From Evansella alkalicola (GTDB lineage Bacteria; Bacillota; Bacilli; Bacillales; Salisediminibacteriaceae), in the NCBI RefSeq assembly GCF_019042735.1, contig NZ_JAHQCR010000088.1:1-64000 (forward strand): a DNA stretch of 64,000 bases, in the 5' to 3' direction. The notes under the pieces were generated by a model, which was not told the DNA's origin, searched no databases, and saw only the letters and a program-made list of their open reading frames with translations. Numbering within the stretch: position 1 is the stretch's first letter; the number at the start of each line of letters is the position of its first letter. The position numbers and the translations under genes are program-made. Below are positions 8,183 to 17,520 of the stretch, piece by piece.

Positions 8183-9139
8183 TTGTCCCAATGCCCTCTA
8201 GAGATTAATAAGAATACATTTCTAATTGATGGACTTGATTTAAATACAAACGAAAGGACCGGGTCATATGTACTAGATGAAAGAGGTTCAGGTGGCGAAG
8301 TAACAATTATTGAAACTGGACCAAGTATATCTGTACAACAAATTATAAAAGGTTTAGAGAGACTTAATATACCTCTTAATGATGTTAAACATATTATAGT
8401 CACTCATATTCATTTAGACCACGCAGGAGGAGCCGGACTACTATTAGAATCATGTCCTAATGCAAATGTACTTGTTCATCCACGTGGTCTGAGGCATTTA
8501 CATAATCCATCACGCTTAATACAAGGAGCAAAGGCTGTCTATGGTGACGCTTTTGATGACTTGTTTAACCCTATTGTTCCTATAGAAAATAATAAACTGC
8601 GAGAAATGAATCATCTTGAAGAACTTCAGATTGGTCCTAATCGGAAATTATTGTTTTTACACACACCTGGACATGCAAAGCATCACTTTACCATACATGA
8701 TTCATTGACCAACATATGTTATACAGGCGATACGATTGGAATATGTTATCAAGAACTATATAGAAACAAAATAAACTTTTATTTACCTTCTACTTCACCA
8801 AATCAATTTGACCCTGATGAAATGCTTCAATCAGTAGACTTAATCGAGTCACTTCATCCAGAGTATATTGCTTTTGGACACTATGGTGTTTCAACTGAGC
8901 CAGCTGCTGTATTTGAACAAATTAGATATTGGGTACCTATATTTGTTAGTGAAGGCAGAAAAGTATTTGACAATGGTGATGATTGGGGAATATTGAAGGA
9001 CAATTTATTTCATAGAATACAGAATTACTTGCAGCAATTAGGCATAGAATCTACTTCTAACATATATGAATCCATCCAATTAGATATCACAATAAGTGCA
9101 ATGGGCATCATTGATTATTTGCAAAGAACACAGAAATAG
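8183..9139 (+). CDS. MBL-fold metallo-hydrolase
   Basis: This 318-residue cytosolic enzyme has an intact metallo-beta-lactamase centre. THIHLDHAGG (about 74-83) supplies the HxHxDH ligands. Further His lies in HTPGHAKHH (about 160-168), the Asp in YTGDTIG, and the last His in AFGHYG (about 233). It is probably a di-zinc or iron hydrolase acting on a thioester, phosphoester or similar bond; the substrate cannot be told. TTG start with AAAGGAGTGG 6 nt upstream. It is monocistronic, with its own promoter and a 129-nt gap to the next gene. Confidence 0.85.
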   Translation: MSQCPLEINKNTFLIDGLDLNTNERTGSYVLDERGSGGEVTIIETGPSISVQQIIKGLERLNIPLNDVKHIIVTHIHLDHAGGAGLLLESCPNANVLVHPRGLRHLHNPSRLIQGAKAVYGDAFDDLFNPIVPIENNKLREMNHLEELQIGPNRKLLFLHTPGHAKHHFTIHDSLTNICYTGDTIGICYQELYRNKINFYLPSTSPNQFDPDEMLQSVDLIESLHPEYIAFGHYGVSTEPAAVFEQIRYWVPIFVSEGRKVFDNGDDWGILKDNLFHRIQNYLQQLGIESTSNIYESIQLDITISAMGIIDYLQRTQK

Positions 9140-9268
9140 TTTATAAACATACAATGTAGATATATTTTCCTCTACATAATTCAAAGTTTCATGGTGTTTG
9201 TATAGAAGATTATATATTATAATGGAATTAACTTTCCAGAATAGAACAACATCAAAGTGGGGATGCAA

Positions 9269-10234
9269 ATGGATCGAAACACAGCAAAAAATCATATTGG
9301 CAAGTGGGTCATAATAAATGAAGGTAACCAAGGACAATATATTGGTATTCTAGAAGAAATGAAAACAGAACCGAATAAACCTTGGAGAGCAATTGTACGT
9401 ATTAAAGGCGTTTATGTATATCCTGATTTTTCTTTAGAAAAATTAGATCTTGTAAAACCAGTCTTCAAAGAAAATGAACGATATGAGTGTTCAGGTCAAA
9501 AGATTGATCCGTTCAATGAATCATTCTCAGACGGGTACAATGAATCTCTCGCCTATTCCCTAAAAGACAAGTGGGATGAGGTTCATCAGATTAATCAAGA
9601 TACAGAAGCTATACTCTCCTTAATTCAACAGGAGCTTAGACGACTAAATTCAGAGCATCTTATTTTTGAAGCCTCATATGTCTATTACCAACTTGTAAAA
9701 AAGGGCAGATCAGTGCATATATATGACGAGTTAAAAAGAGAATCCCTTGCCCTTGACGGTTGCCCTTTTGAGTTTGAAATTCATGATAATGGTCTGTGGA
9801 TTCCTGCACTACATGTAAAAGGATTAGTGTTTGAGACGGAAGATGGAAAACAGGTAGAGCTAAATCATGGTTCAACTGTAAGACTTAACAAATCACAGTT
9901 TGACCCCTACCAAATGTTATTAAATGAACTCGAGGAGCCTTCTCTACATGCCCTCGAAAAAGGGTTGAAACAGCTTCAGATTGGACATGAGCATTCCGTT
10001 TACTGCCATAATTCTCTCCTCATTAAGCTATTATCATCATTTGATGAAGAAGAACTTAATGGTGTAAACTTTATATCATACTCGAATGACAAAAACCAAT
10101 TCGTAGTGCAGCACCATTATGAAAGAGGTATTAATGACCTTGGTGAAAATACTACCTACGACCGATTTGAATTCACATCTGATTCAGGTGAGCGAATTTT
10201 AACAACCTATACAACACAATTTTCCAATGATTGA
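9269..10234 (+). CDS. DUF2777-like hypothetical protein
   Basis: This 321-residue soluble protein resembles the Bacillus DUF2777 family, recalled from memory and not searched. It opens with an SH3-like segment (NHIGKWVIINEGNQGQYIG; then PWRAIVRIKGVYVYPDF), followed by a helical middle and a C-terminal half in which VYCHNSLLIKLL and FISYSNDKNQFVVQHHYERG stand out. The ATG at 9269 follows GTGGGG by 6 nt; a GTG and another ATG lie just upstream in frame. It is expressed alone and ends at the terminator at 10242. The function is unknown. Confidence 0.65.
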   Translation: MDRNTAKNHIGKWVIINEGNQGQYIGILEEMKTEPNKPWRAIVRIKGVYVYPDFSLEKLDLVKPVFKENERYECSGQKIDPFNESFSDGYNESLAYSLKDKWDEVHQINQDTEAILSLIQQELRRLNSEHLIFEASYVYYQLVKKGRSVHIYDELKRESLALDGCPFEFEIHDNGLWIPALHVKGLVFETEDGKQVELNHGSTVRLNKSQFDPYQMLLNELEEPSLHALEKGLKQLQIGHEHSVYCHNSLLIKLLSSFDEEELNGVNFISYSNDKNQFVVQHHYERGINDLGENTTYDRFEFTSDSGERILTTYTTQFSND

Positions 10235-10241
10235 GAAATGG

Positions 10242-10303
10242 AAGAGGCTCTCCCTTAAGCTTACTGTATAGTAAACAGTTCAGGGGAGAGCCTCTCTTCT
10301 TTT
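10242..10303. terminator. Bidirectional terminator
   Basis: Stem AAGAGGCTCTCCC / GGGGAGAGCCTCTCTT enclosing a small TTACT/AGTAA hairpin, with T-rich flank. It separates the DUF2777-like gene from ydbT. Confidence 0.8.
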
Positions 10304-10316
10304 AATTTTGGGGTTC

Positions 10317-11864
10317 TCACTGACTACCCTCAGAATCATCTTGAAACTGACTTATCTCCTCATAAGAAAACCATTCCATCATTTCTTCCTTTTGATCTCT
10401 ATCAATATGTCTTAGTTGGAACGTCTTCCCCATGATACTTGTAATAATAGAGGCTTGAAGTGTATAAAGATCATCAAACTTTTGAAAAATGGTTTGTGAA
10501 AAACTCATAGATTGAACTCTTCGTCTTGGAATAATCACTTCTGTGCGGGCAAGAATTCTATATCTTATCCAGAGAATTTTCTGATCTCTCCCTATGCCTG
10601 CATCATAATATTGCCAATATCCAATTGCCCCCGCAATAAATAAAAGGGAGAATGCTAACCACCCGTAAGAGTATAGATAAGTTAATACACTTGCTAAAAT
10701 TGCAGTTGGTATTAATAAACGAATCATGTATCTTCTCACACTATATTTCGGAAGCTTTTCAAGTTTACGCTCAACTGCGAACTCAGGCAGTACCTCCTGT
10801 AATATTTTGTTCAATTCAGTTCGTTTACATAGTGGAATTAATACAGTAGAAAGGTCTTCCTCTTTCGTCCCACCACCGGCACTCTCTACATAAACTGCAA
10901 CATATCCGAATGGCTGACGAAGCATGTTTTCCACTAACCGCACTGCTGTAATGCGCTTAGCTGACAATGTTAACTGCCGCTTTTCCAGGACGCCCCTTGT
11001 AATATGTATCTCATCACCATTTTTCGTTATGTTGAACAGCCCATATTTTAACATCGTACTCACCAAAGTGATAAGCCAACCAATTATTAAAATTGAAACA
11101 ATCCAGAAGCCAATGATTAAGACGCTCGAGTGTAGTAGCCAGCCTATCGCTCTTTCATAATACTCATCTGGTATTAACTGTTGTACTTGAGTTGCAATTG
11201 CTGCAACAAATGTAGCAGCAATACCTATCCCGCTCGACGTAATAGCTGTTATAAATAATCGTTGATTTGTGAGCTTCCAATGAAATTGAGGGAGACTGTG
11301 TTCCTCGTCCTCTGTAATTACTTCTTGCTCCTCATTGGAAGTTCCAATTGCTTCATTAGTTACCTCTTCTTCCCCATTAACGTTGTCCATCTTAGAATCT
11401 TTGGTAGGAGTCTTACTCTTACTTAGAAGCTCTTTTTTTATTTGTTGTGCCTCTTCTTCCTTAAGTGCGATAATACGAAACTCCGGCTCCGCTCCCCCAC
11501 CTGCAGTTTCAATTCGTAATTCCACAAGATTGAAAATACGTTGAATAAGTTTCGCATTAATATCAATGCTTTGTATTCTTTCTTGGCGTATATACCTTCT
11601 TTTACGAAAAATCAGTCCCTGCCTCACTTGTAATTCATTTTCTATTAACTGATATCGGAATGTAGCCCACCTAATAATTCCACTTGCAATTGAAAAGACC
11701 AGTATTAGTGAGAAAAAAATAGTATAAAAAATTGTTCCACCCGCTTGGGACGATTGACCAAATATTAACACTGCTACAATAGTAAAAATCATTTCCCTTA
11801 AATTACTTAAAAATCCAATAAAAATGGCTGCAGGGTGTTGGCGCTTCCAGCTAGTTTCAATCAT
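10317..11864 (-). CDS. ydbT: YdbT-like membrane protein with three bPH2 (PH) domains
   Basis: This 515-residue membrane protein has an N-terminal pair of transmembrane helices and bacterial PH-like (YdbS/YdbT, bPH2) domains. Each carries a RRRYIRQERIQSIDI-type block (about 88-102, 290-310 and 430-445). An acidic, Glu-rich linker lies at about 150-190. The molecular function is not established in Bacillus; the pair has been linked to resistance to amylolysin-type lantibiotics and envelope stress. It overlaps ydbS by 8 nt (ATGATTGA), so the two are co-translated and probably form a complex. Confidence 0.88.
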   Translation of the reverse strand: MIETSWKRQHPAAIFIGFLSNLREMIFTIVAVLIFGQSSQAGGTIFYTIFFSLILVFSIASGIIRWATFRYQLIENELQVRQGLIFRKRRYIRQERIQSIDINAKLIQRIFNLVELRIETAGGGAEPEFRIIALKEEEAQQIKKELLSKSKTPTKDSKMDNVNGEEEVTNEAIGTSNEEQEVITEDEEHSLPQFHWKLTNQRLFITAITSSGIGIAATFVAAIATQVQQLIPDEYYERAIGWLLHSSVLIIGFWIVSILIIGWLITLVSTMLKYGLFNITKNGDEIHITRGVLEKRQLTLSAKRITAVRLVENMLRQPFGYVAVYVESAGGGTKEEDLSTVLIPLCKRTELNKILQEVLPEFAVERKLEKLPKYSVRRYMIRLLIPTAILASVLTYLYSYGWLAFSLLFIAGAIGYWQYYDAGIGRDQKILWIRYRILARTEVIIPRRRVQSMSFSQTIFQKFDDLYTLQASIITSIMGKTFQLRHIDRDQKEEMMEWFSYEEISQFQDDSEGSQ

Positions 11865-12336
11865 TTGGATCAGCTTCCCTTGCTAGCTGTGCAATGTGAT
11901 CACGTAGATCATCAGCCTTACTTTCTTCTAATCCTGGAATCTCATGAGTTGTTGCAGCAGTTGAAATTGTTACTGTTGATAGTCCATAGCGACGTAAAAT
12001 TGGTCCTTGCTTAGTATCTACGTGCTGTACTCGTATCATCGGCACAATTACCCTTCTTACTATAAACACCCCATACATTAGTTCCACTTCATTATCATAA
12101 ATCTTATATCTCCACTTTTGCCACTGTAGTTTAGGAATGAAGATTATTTTGAAGAAAGCAGTGATGAAGACTAAAATAATAAGAACATACAAGAACCAAA
12201 ACGGAAAAAAGAAATAATAGGCCAAGAAGCCATAACCAATGGGAACAATTAAGTAAAACAACCATTCAAAAACAGCAACAATCCTCCACACTTTTAATGT
12301 TTTATAATCTAATTTTTGATCAGGTTTTATCCTCAT
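11857..12336 (-). CDS. ydbS: YdbS-like membrane protein with bPH2 domain
   Basis: This 159-residue protein has two transmembrane segments (about 20-60, very aromatic) followed by one bPH2 domain. The domain contains YDNEVELMYGVFIVRRVIVP and MIRVQHVDTKQGPILRRYGL. It is the usual partner of ydbT, which begins inside its last codons. An AGGGGAAGCAAT ribosome site precedes the ATG. It is the second gene of the operon that starts at 12550. Confidence 0.87.
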   Translation of the reverse strand: MRIKPDQKLDYKTLKVWRIVAVFEWLFYLIVPIGYGFLAYYFFFPFWFLYVLIILVFITAFFKIIFIPKLQWQKWRYKIYDNEVELMYGVFIVRRVIVPMIRVQHVDTKQGPILRRYGLSTVTISTAATTHEIPGLEESKADDLRDHIAQLAREADPND

Positions 12337-12346
12337 ATTGCTTCCC

Positions 12347-12550
12347 CTATTCCTCTAGATAAATTATTTCAACACCATTTTCTTCAAGTAATTTAATAAC
12401 TAGATCATTTAAATTTTCGTCCCTGAGCAGTCCTAATGCTTTTGCAACTTCTAATTCTTCTAAATCTCCACTTTCAGCATCTTCAATCAACTCTATAATT
12501 TCAGTCATGTTTCTCGCTTCTAATTCTTTCATGACTTCATCTCTACTCAT
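12347..12550 (-). CDS. Small acidic hypothetical protein
   Basis: This 67-residue acidic helical protein leads the ydbS-ydbT operon, 10 nt before ydbS. The start is the ATG at 12550 because GGAGGG lies 7 nt upstream. The C-terminal part (LLRDENLNDLVIKLLEENGV, then EIIYLEE) resembles the end of sigma-factor region 1.1, but the match is too short to claim. Function unknown. Confidence 0.65.
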   Translation of the reverse strand: MSRDEVMKELEARNMTEIIELIEDAESGDLEELEVAKALGLLRDENLNDLVIKLLEENGVEIIYLEE

Positions 12551-12723
12551 TGTGTTTCCCTCCATCAATCATTTATCATTCAACTCTGTTTTACATTCAT
12601 ATAAATTTTGTAGCGACACTCTTCATAACAGAAGAAGAAAGTACTACTAACCCGATTCAGTTGCACAATTGTACTCTATCACATTGCGGGATATTTTTCC
12701 ATTGGCGATTCTGAGGCTTACTA

Positions 12724-12785
12724 GAGCGCGTGAAAAATGAATACCTTACAGCCAGTTCAAATACATTTATGCTATTTTCACGCTC
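12724..12785. repeat. Imperfect inverted repeat upstream of the ydbS operon
   Basis: GAGCGCGTGAAAA pairs with TTTTCACGCTC (one bulged C) across a loop of 38 nt. It lies between the ypgR terminator and the ydbS operon, in a 300-nt gene-free stretch. It has no U run of its own. It could be a structured leader, an old terminator, or an operator. Confidence 0.5.
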
Positions 12786-12793
12786 TCAAATTA

Positions 12794-12836
12794 AAAAGAA
12801 GGTGCAGCATTATCATGGCAGCTGTACCTTCTTTTA
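12794..12836. terminator. Terminator of the ypgR-like gene
   Basis: AAAGAAGGTGCAGC pairs with GCTGTACCTTCTTT (one mismatch). T runs occur on both sides; on the minus strand it follows the NifU-N/HEAT gene by 15 nt. Confidence 0.75.
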
Positions 12837-12851
12837 TTTAAACATAGTATT

Positions 12852-13988
12852 TTATTTATTCTTCTCCATGGCTTCTGTCATTTGCTTCCATACAGAGCCC
12901 TTTGCTTCTTCTCCACCTTTAATTCTTTCAATCGCCAATTTAATTTGCATGCTTACTTCAAATTCCGGATCATCCTCTGCTTTTTCCAAAGCTGCTATAG
13001 CCGTTTCATCTCCAACCTCATATAAATACATCGCTGCTCGCCAACGAACTAATTTACTCTTATCTTCCAACGCTTCTATCATAGCTGGTATAGCTTTAGG
13101 ACTACCAATGTCTGATAATGAATCTCCAGCAGTTCTCCTTACCGTTACAGAGGGGTCTTTCAGGGCCTTATATAAGTAAGGTAAAACCAATTCGTCTTCG
13201 ATCATTCCTAGATACACAACAGCTAGCCTTCTAATAGATGCCTTCTCATCATTCAAAGCCTTTTCTAATACTGGAAGATCATCCTTGCTAGGGTCCATTT
13301 GCTCTAATATAGCAAATCTCTTTCTCCAATCTGGCTCATCAAGCATATCAGGTGTAACATGAAGCCATTTCTTTTTAAGCTTTTCACTCTTATTCTCACT
13401 TGGATTTTGAGCTTCTTCCACTAATGATTCTAATCTACCTTTAGTATAAGTAGCCTTTACCTCTTCTGCCACTTCTTCAGCTACTTCCTCTAGTTCACCG
13501 TAACGTGCCTTATAATCTACCCATTTCCGTTGCATAACAATATTGTCATCTGGAAGTGTCGCTTTTACCGTAGACTCTTTAAACATATCTGGAAGGCCAA
13601 CACGTACTTCTTCATCATTATTAAAGGCCTTAACCTGTATTGGAATACCTTTAAACATATGAACTTGAACATTCACTTCTCCAAAATGATCATCTAATGC
13701 TTTTGTTTCAGATTTTTCATTACTTTCTTCAACCTCACCAAAGACAGCACGAACTTTTGGTAAGATTACTTTCCAATCATATTTAGCGTTTCTTTCCACG
13801 GCTATAAAATCTGCCACATGGTAGACACCCTTTACACCTTCCACTTCAAAGATTTTCTTCACAAAATCTGGTGCACCCTCTGTATTTGTTTTTGTATAGT
13901 TATGACTCTTTCCCTGAGGAAGTTCTTTACTTAAAGTTAACTTCATCGTATTCGGGCTAGGTGTCGGTTCTACGGATAATATTTTCAT
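12852..13988 (-). CDS. ypgR: Conserved virulence factor C family protein (NifU-N domain plus HEAT repeats)
   Basis: This 378-residue protein has a scaffold NifU/Nfu N-terminal domain (about 1-90, starting MKILSVEPTPSPNTMKLTLS and including the FEVEGVKGVYHVADF block) and C-terminal HEAT-like repeats (about 215-360; RRLAVVYLGMIED, RRTAGDSLSDIG, RWRAAMYLYEVGD). This is the layout of B. subtilis YpgR and staphylococcal CvfC. It may act in Fe-S or protein-complex assembly; the function is not settled. ATG start with AAAGGGG upstream. It is flanked by terminators on both sides and so is monocistronic. Confidence 0.85.
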   Translation of the reverse strand: MKILSVEPTPSPNTMKLTLSKELPQGKSHNYTKTNTEGAPDFVKKIFEVEGVKGVYHVADFIAVERNAKYDWKVILPKVRAVFGEVEESNEKSETKALDDHFGEVNVQVHMFKGIPIQVKAFNNDEEVRVGLPDMFKESTVKATLPDDNIVMQRKWVDYKARYGELEEVAEEVAEEVKATYTKGRLESLVEEAQNPSENKSEKLKKKWLHVTPDMLDEPDWRKRFAILEQMDPSKDDLPVLEKALNDEKASIRRLAVVYLGMIEDELVLPYLYKALKDPSVTVRRTAGDSLSDIGSPKAIPAMIEALEDKSKLVRWRAAMYLYEVGDETAIAALEKAEDDPEFEVSMQIKLAIERIKGGEEAKGSVWKQMTEAMEKNK

Positions 13989-14143
13989 TGCTAGGACCCC
14001 TTTCCACTATGGTCTTATTTCCTTTAAATATCGTACCATAAGCTTACTAAAAACCTCAAAGCGATTGCTTGTAATGGGGTGAATTATACCAATATTCACA
14101 ATGGCAATTTTAGAGCCTTTCTTTTCATCAAAACCATTACTAT

Positions 14144-14176
14144 AAAAAAACACGCTAGGTAGATAGCGTGTTTTTT
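14144..14176. terminator. Bidirectional terminator
   Basis: A perfect CACGCTA/TAGCGTG stem flanked by AAAAAAA and TTTTTT. It ends the thioredoxin pair on the minus strand. Confidence 0.85.
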
Positions 14177-14180
14177 GTAT

Positions 14181-14594
14181 TTATATGATTTTACTCACTT
14201 CTGTCAAAATATCCTGAAAGGTTGCTTTATCATTAAACCGGGCAACAATTTCGTGATTTTCATTAAGCAGAAATGTTGTAGGAACTGACATGCATTGAAA
14301 CATATCATAAACTCTCGTTCCATCATCTTTAAGTGCAGGTATCGTATACTTCTGCTCACGATAGTAGCTTTCCCCACTATTTTCCCCATGCTCTCTCCCA
14401 GTAACATTCACAGTGAGTATAGCCAGTAGGTCACTATTCATAGATGCGAATAAATGATTCTTCGCAGACAAATCTTTTTTTGAATCTGGGCACCACGAAA
14501 CCCAAAAAGTTAAGAGAACAGGTTTCCCTTTATAATCATGTAAAGAATATTCTTCCCCGTTTATTAAGGAAGGAAGAGTGAAATCAGGAGCCAT
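14181..14594 (-). CDS. TlpA/AhpC-TSA-like thioredoxin-fold protein with a single active-site Cys
   Basis: This 137-residue cytosolic protein has the redoxin layout: APDFTLPSLINGEEYSLHDY, then GKPVLLTFWVSWCPDSKKDL, and the cis-Pro loop SVPTTFLLNE. The active site reads WCPDS, so the second Cys of the CxxC motif is Ser. Another Cys sits just before the cis-Pro (FQCMSVP). It may therefore be a peroxidase-like or thiol-binding protein and not a disulfide reductase. The ATG at 14594 follows AAGGTGG by 9-10 nt. It lies 15 nt after a CGTC thioredoxin, so the two probably work together. Confidence 0.75.
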   Translation of the reverse strand: MAPDFTLPSLINGEEYSLHDYKGKPVLLTFWVSWCPDSKKDLSAKNHLFASMNSDLLAILTVNVTGREHGENSGESYYREQKYTIPALKDDGTRVYDMFQCMSVPTTFLLNENHEIVARFNDKATFQDILTEVSKII

Positions 14595-14609
14595 CAGGAT
14601 CAATCCACC

Positions 14610-14921
14610 TTAGTTATTCCGTATAAATTCATATATTTTTGTTACTGATTCAAATGCAAACATTTTATTTACAAGTTGACCATCTTTAACGATAGCTAAG
14701 CAAGGGACGCTTTGAATCCCCCATTCTACTATACAACTATTACCCAAAACATTAATATCAATATCATATAAGCTTGGCGTATCTTCCATATACTCAATTA
14801 CCTCAAGATATTTCCTTGCAAGTTTACATGTTCCACACATAGGTGTGTGTAAGAAAATAAAGGTCTTTTGAGTACCCTTGATTATCTTGTTCACATCGTT
14901 ATTCGACGCCAATACAATCAT
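14610..14921 (-). CDS. Thioredoxin-like protein (CGTC active site)
   Basis: This is a 103-residue thioredoxin-fold protein. FLHTPMCGTCKLARKYLE carries a CxxC motif (CGTC), and QSVPCLAIVKDGQLV holds the cis-Pro. The fold resembles YtpP/YusE-type small thioredoxins of Bacillus. The start is the ATG at 14921, 5 nt after GGAGG; two in-frame ATGs lie just upstream. It is co-transcribed with the single-Cys redoxin downstream. Confidence 0.8.
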   Translation of the reverse strand: MIVLASNNDVNKIIKGTQKTFIFLHTPMCGTCKLARKYLEVIEYMEDTPSLYDIDINVLGNSCIVEWGIQSVPCLAIVKDGQLVNKMFAFESVTKIYEFIRNN

Positions 14922-15013
14922 CATATCCTCCATATTTTCTAAATTGTAAATCTACATATATTGTATTAAAACTATGGTTAAAGTATCAATTAATATGGTT
15001 TCTTCTTTTTATT

Positions 15014-16864
15014 TTACAAAGGAAAGAAAAATGGGATAGCAAACATCATGACGATAAATAATACAACTTGCAAAGGTATTCCTGCCCTGAAGAAATCCAT
15101 AAAAGAATATCCTCCTGCAGTCATAACTAATGCGTTTGGCGGTGATGCAACAGGTGTTGCAAAAGCCATACTTGCTGCAACTGATACTGCGATTAAGAAT
15201 GGATAAGGACTAACACCAAGCTGAATAGCAGATGTTATGGCAATTGGTGCAAATAAAACAGCAGTAGCTGTGTTGCTAATAAATTGACTAAAGATCATCA
15301 CGCATAGATAAAATCCACCCATAACCCCGATTGGTCCAAAGCTTCCAAGGGTTGAAACGAACATATCTGACAAATACAAAACCCCGCCTGTATTTTCAAG
15401 TGCTATCGCCATAGGAAGCATAGCCCCGAACAATATAACGCTCTGCCAGTTTACCCTTGAATATGCGTCATCCATATTTCGGAGACACCCGGTTAAGACC
15501 ATTCCTATTGCAGCTATTAATACAGCTGTAACAGCTGGAACAATTTCAAAAGTCATTAAAATTAACATTAGAAGCATAATAGATGCAGCAATTGGGGCTT
15601 TCCCATTTGCTTTTGCCTGAGAAGCTTCCTCACTTGTTTTCCCTACTACTACCACATCTTGACTTTCCTCTGCAAGTAATTCTATTTTACTCCATTGTCC
15701 TTGAACTAAAATAGCATCACCAAATTCTATTTTTTCATCAGCCCAAGCTTGAAAGAAACAACGCCCTTTTCTATTCATACCCATTATATTTAAACCATAT
15801 TTCTCTGTAAGCTGAAGTTCTTTAATCTTCCTGTTTAAGAATCGAGAATGAGGTGTAAATAATACTTCTGCAATTCCTAAATCTTCTGTAATTAAACTAT
15901 CATGTTCTTTTACCTCTGGAGGTAGTAGTTTAACTCCGTCAACTTCTTTGGCTAGTTCTTCTAATCTATCCTTATCCCCTTCAACAAACAAAATGTCTGA
16001 AGCGCAAATATTAGTATTTGCCCTGCAACACAGTTTTTGAGTTCGTTGACGGAAAGGAGTGGAGTCCTGCTCTGCCCGTTCAATAAAAAGAACATAGATT
16101 CCATATTTACTAGGAAGTTTTAATTCTTTAAGTTTTTTTCCTACGAACGGACTATTACTCTCTATCTCAATGCGACAAAGTTTATCCGATAGTTCATAAA
16201 GCTTCATTAGTTTTGAAGGACTATAACTACTGTTTCCATTCGTTCGTATATTATGATTTGGAATCAAGTATTTACCGAAGAGGACTAAGAAAAGTATTCC
16301 TGTAACGAGAGCAACAATTCCGACAGGGGTGAAATCAAAAAATCCAAGGGGTTCATATCCATAATCCACTAATGCCTGACTTACAATGAGGTTTGGTGGA
16401 GTTCCTATTAATGTAAGGACGCCTCCGAGACTACTTGCATAAGCTAACGGCATTAGGAACTTTGAAGGACTCGCTTTCATCTTCATGGCAACACTAATGA
16501 CAACGGGCATTAGCATGGCTACTGTTCCTGTATTACTCATAAATGCACTCAAAACAGCAACAACCAACATTAACAAAATTAAAAGTCGTAATTGACTACC
16601 ACCAGACCATTGTATAACTAATTTCCCAGCACTTTCTGCTAGTCCTGTTCTGAATATACCTGCACCAACTACAAAAAGGCCAGCAATCATCACAACTACA
16701 CTGTTTGAAAAACCACTTAGGGCCTCACCAGTTGTGATTACACCTGACAAAAGCAACGCCATCAATGACAACAAGGCAACCAAATCTGATCTTATTTTAT
16801 CCCAAATAAAGAGGATAATAGTTATCACTAAGATCGTAAAGGTTACAACTAGCTCCAGATTCAT
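15014..16864 (-). CDS. SLC13/DASS-type permease with two RCK_C (TrkA-C) domains
   Basis: This 616-residue membrane transporter belongs to the sodium-coupled divalent anion family. The two halves carry the paired motifs SNTGTVAML with GTPPNLIVS, and SNTATAVLF with ASPPNALV. Between them (about 200-400) lie two RCK_C/TrkA-C regulatory modules (NSPFVGKKLKELKLPSKYGI, and the second with FLNRKIKELQLTEKYGL). Substrate could be sulfate, dicarboxylate or another anion; the sequence does not say. The ATG at 16864 follows AAGGTG by 8 nt; the frame runs 18 codons further upstream without a ribosome site. Confidence 0.87.
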   Translation of the reverse strand: MNLELVVTFTILVITIILFIWDKIRSDLVALLSLMALLLSGVITTGEALSGFSNSVVVMIAGLFVVGAGIFRTGLAESAGKLVIQWSGGSQLRLLILLMLVVAVLSAFMSNTGTVAMLMPVVISVAMKMKASPSKFLMPLAYASSLGGVLTLIGTPPNLIVSQALVDYGYEPLGFFDFTPVGIVALVTGILFLVLFGKYLIPNHNIRTNGNSSYSPSKLMKLYELSDKLCRIEIESNSPFVGKKLKELKLPSKYGIYVLFIERAEQDSTPFRQRTQKLCCRANTNICASDILFVEGDKDRLEELAKEVDGVKLLPPEVKEHDSLITEDLGIAEVLFTPHSRFLNRKIKELQLTEKYGLNIMGMNRKGRCFFQAWADEKIEFGDAILVQGQWSKIELLAEESQDVVVVGKTSEEASQAKANGKAPIAASIMLLMLILMTFEIVPAVTAVLIAAIGMVLTGCLRNMDDAYSRVNWQSVILFGAMLPMAIALENTGGVLYLSDMFVSTLGSFGPIGVMGGFYLCVMIFSQFISNTATAVLFAPIAITSAIQLGVSPYPFLIAVSVAASMAFATPVASPPNALVMTAGGYSFMDFFRAGIPLQVVLFIVMMFAIPFFFPL

Positions 16865-17061
16865 TTTTACCACACCTTCTTCTACAGAGTTATATAAAAA
16901 AGCAAATAGTGCTTCCAAACCCTATTCCACAAGAAAGTTGCTTTTCTGAAGAAGCGTTATTATCTACCTCTATCATAAGTGATTTATCCACCTAATTCTC
17001 ATCTATATTATTAACACATTATGAACTTTTTTCACAAAGTTAATGAAACCCCAATAAAAAA

Positions 17062-17092
17062 GAAAAAACCTGAGGGAAAAGACTCCCCCAAG
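17062..17092 (-). terminator. Terminator of the small membrane-protein gene
   Basis: Minus-strand stem CTTGGGGGA / TCCCTCAGG (two mismatches) followed by TTTTTTC. It lies 42 nt after the stop at 17135. Confidence 0.6.
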
Positions 17093-17134
17093 CTTTTAAA
17101 AACGACTCTACAAGTTGTTATATGAATGAATGAT

Positions 17135-17434
17135 TCATATTTGCTGTTTCCAACTAATACTAATTGCTTTCATAACAAAGTAAACGATGTATATACCAAT
17201 GTATACTCCTGAGATAAGGAAAAATGGATTAAGGAAAATCCCGTGTATATTAGTCATGAAAACCGTGTTATCCCTTAAAATACTATAAATAGCTATTGCA
17301 GCTATATTTCCGAAGATAAGTATGGATAGGAGGGCAATGATGTGATAAATAAGACACAACCTTCCCCATTTCCTTTGTAATAACACCATTAATATTGGAA
17401 TTATAACACTCGATATGATTATAATAATTGACAC
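17135..17434 (-). CDS. Small membrane protein, unknown
   Basis: This 99-residue hydrophobic protein has three predicted transmembrane helices (about 1-20, 27-52 and 65-90) with a QRKWGR turn after the first. The GTG start has AGAGGTGA 6 nt upstream. It stands alone between the isochorismatase gene and the SLC13 permease. No family was recognised. Confidence 0.6.
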   Translation of the reverse strand: MSIIIIISSVIIPILMVLLQRKWGRLCLIYHIIALLSILIFGNIAAIAIYSILRDNTVFMTNIHGIFLNPFFLISGVYIGIYIVYFVMKAISISWKQQI

Positions 17435-17520
17435 ATGTCTTCACCTCTTTATAAATCATTCTTAACAAGAGGATAAGACATATACAATTTTAATAATTAT
17501 ATTTCACCTAATGACATCAT

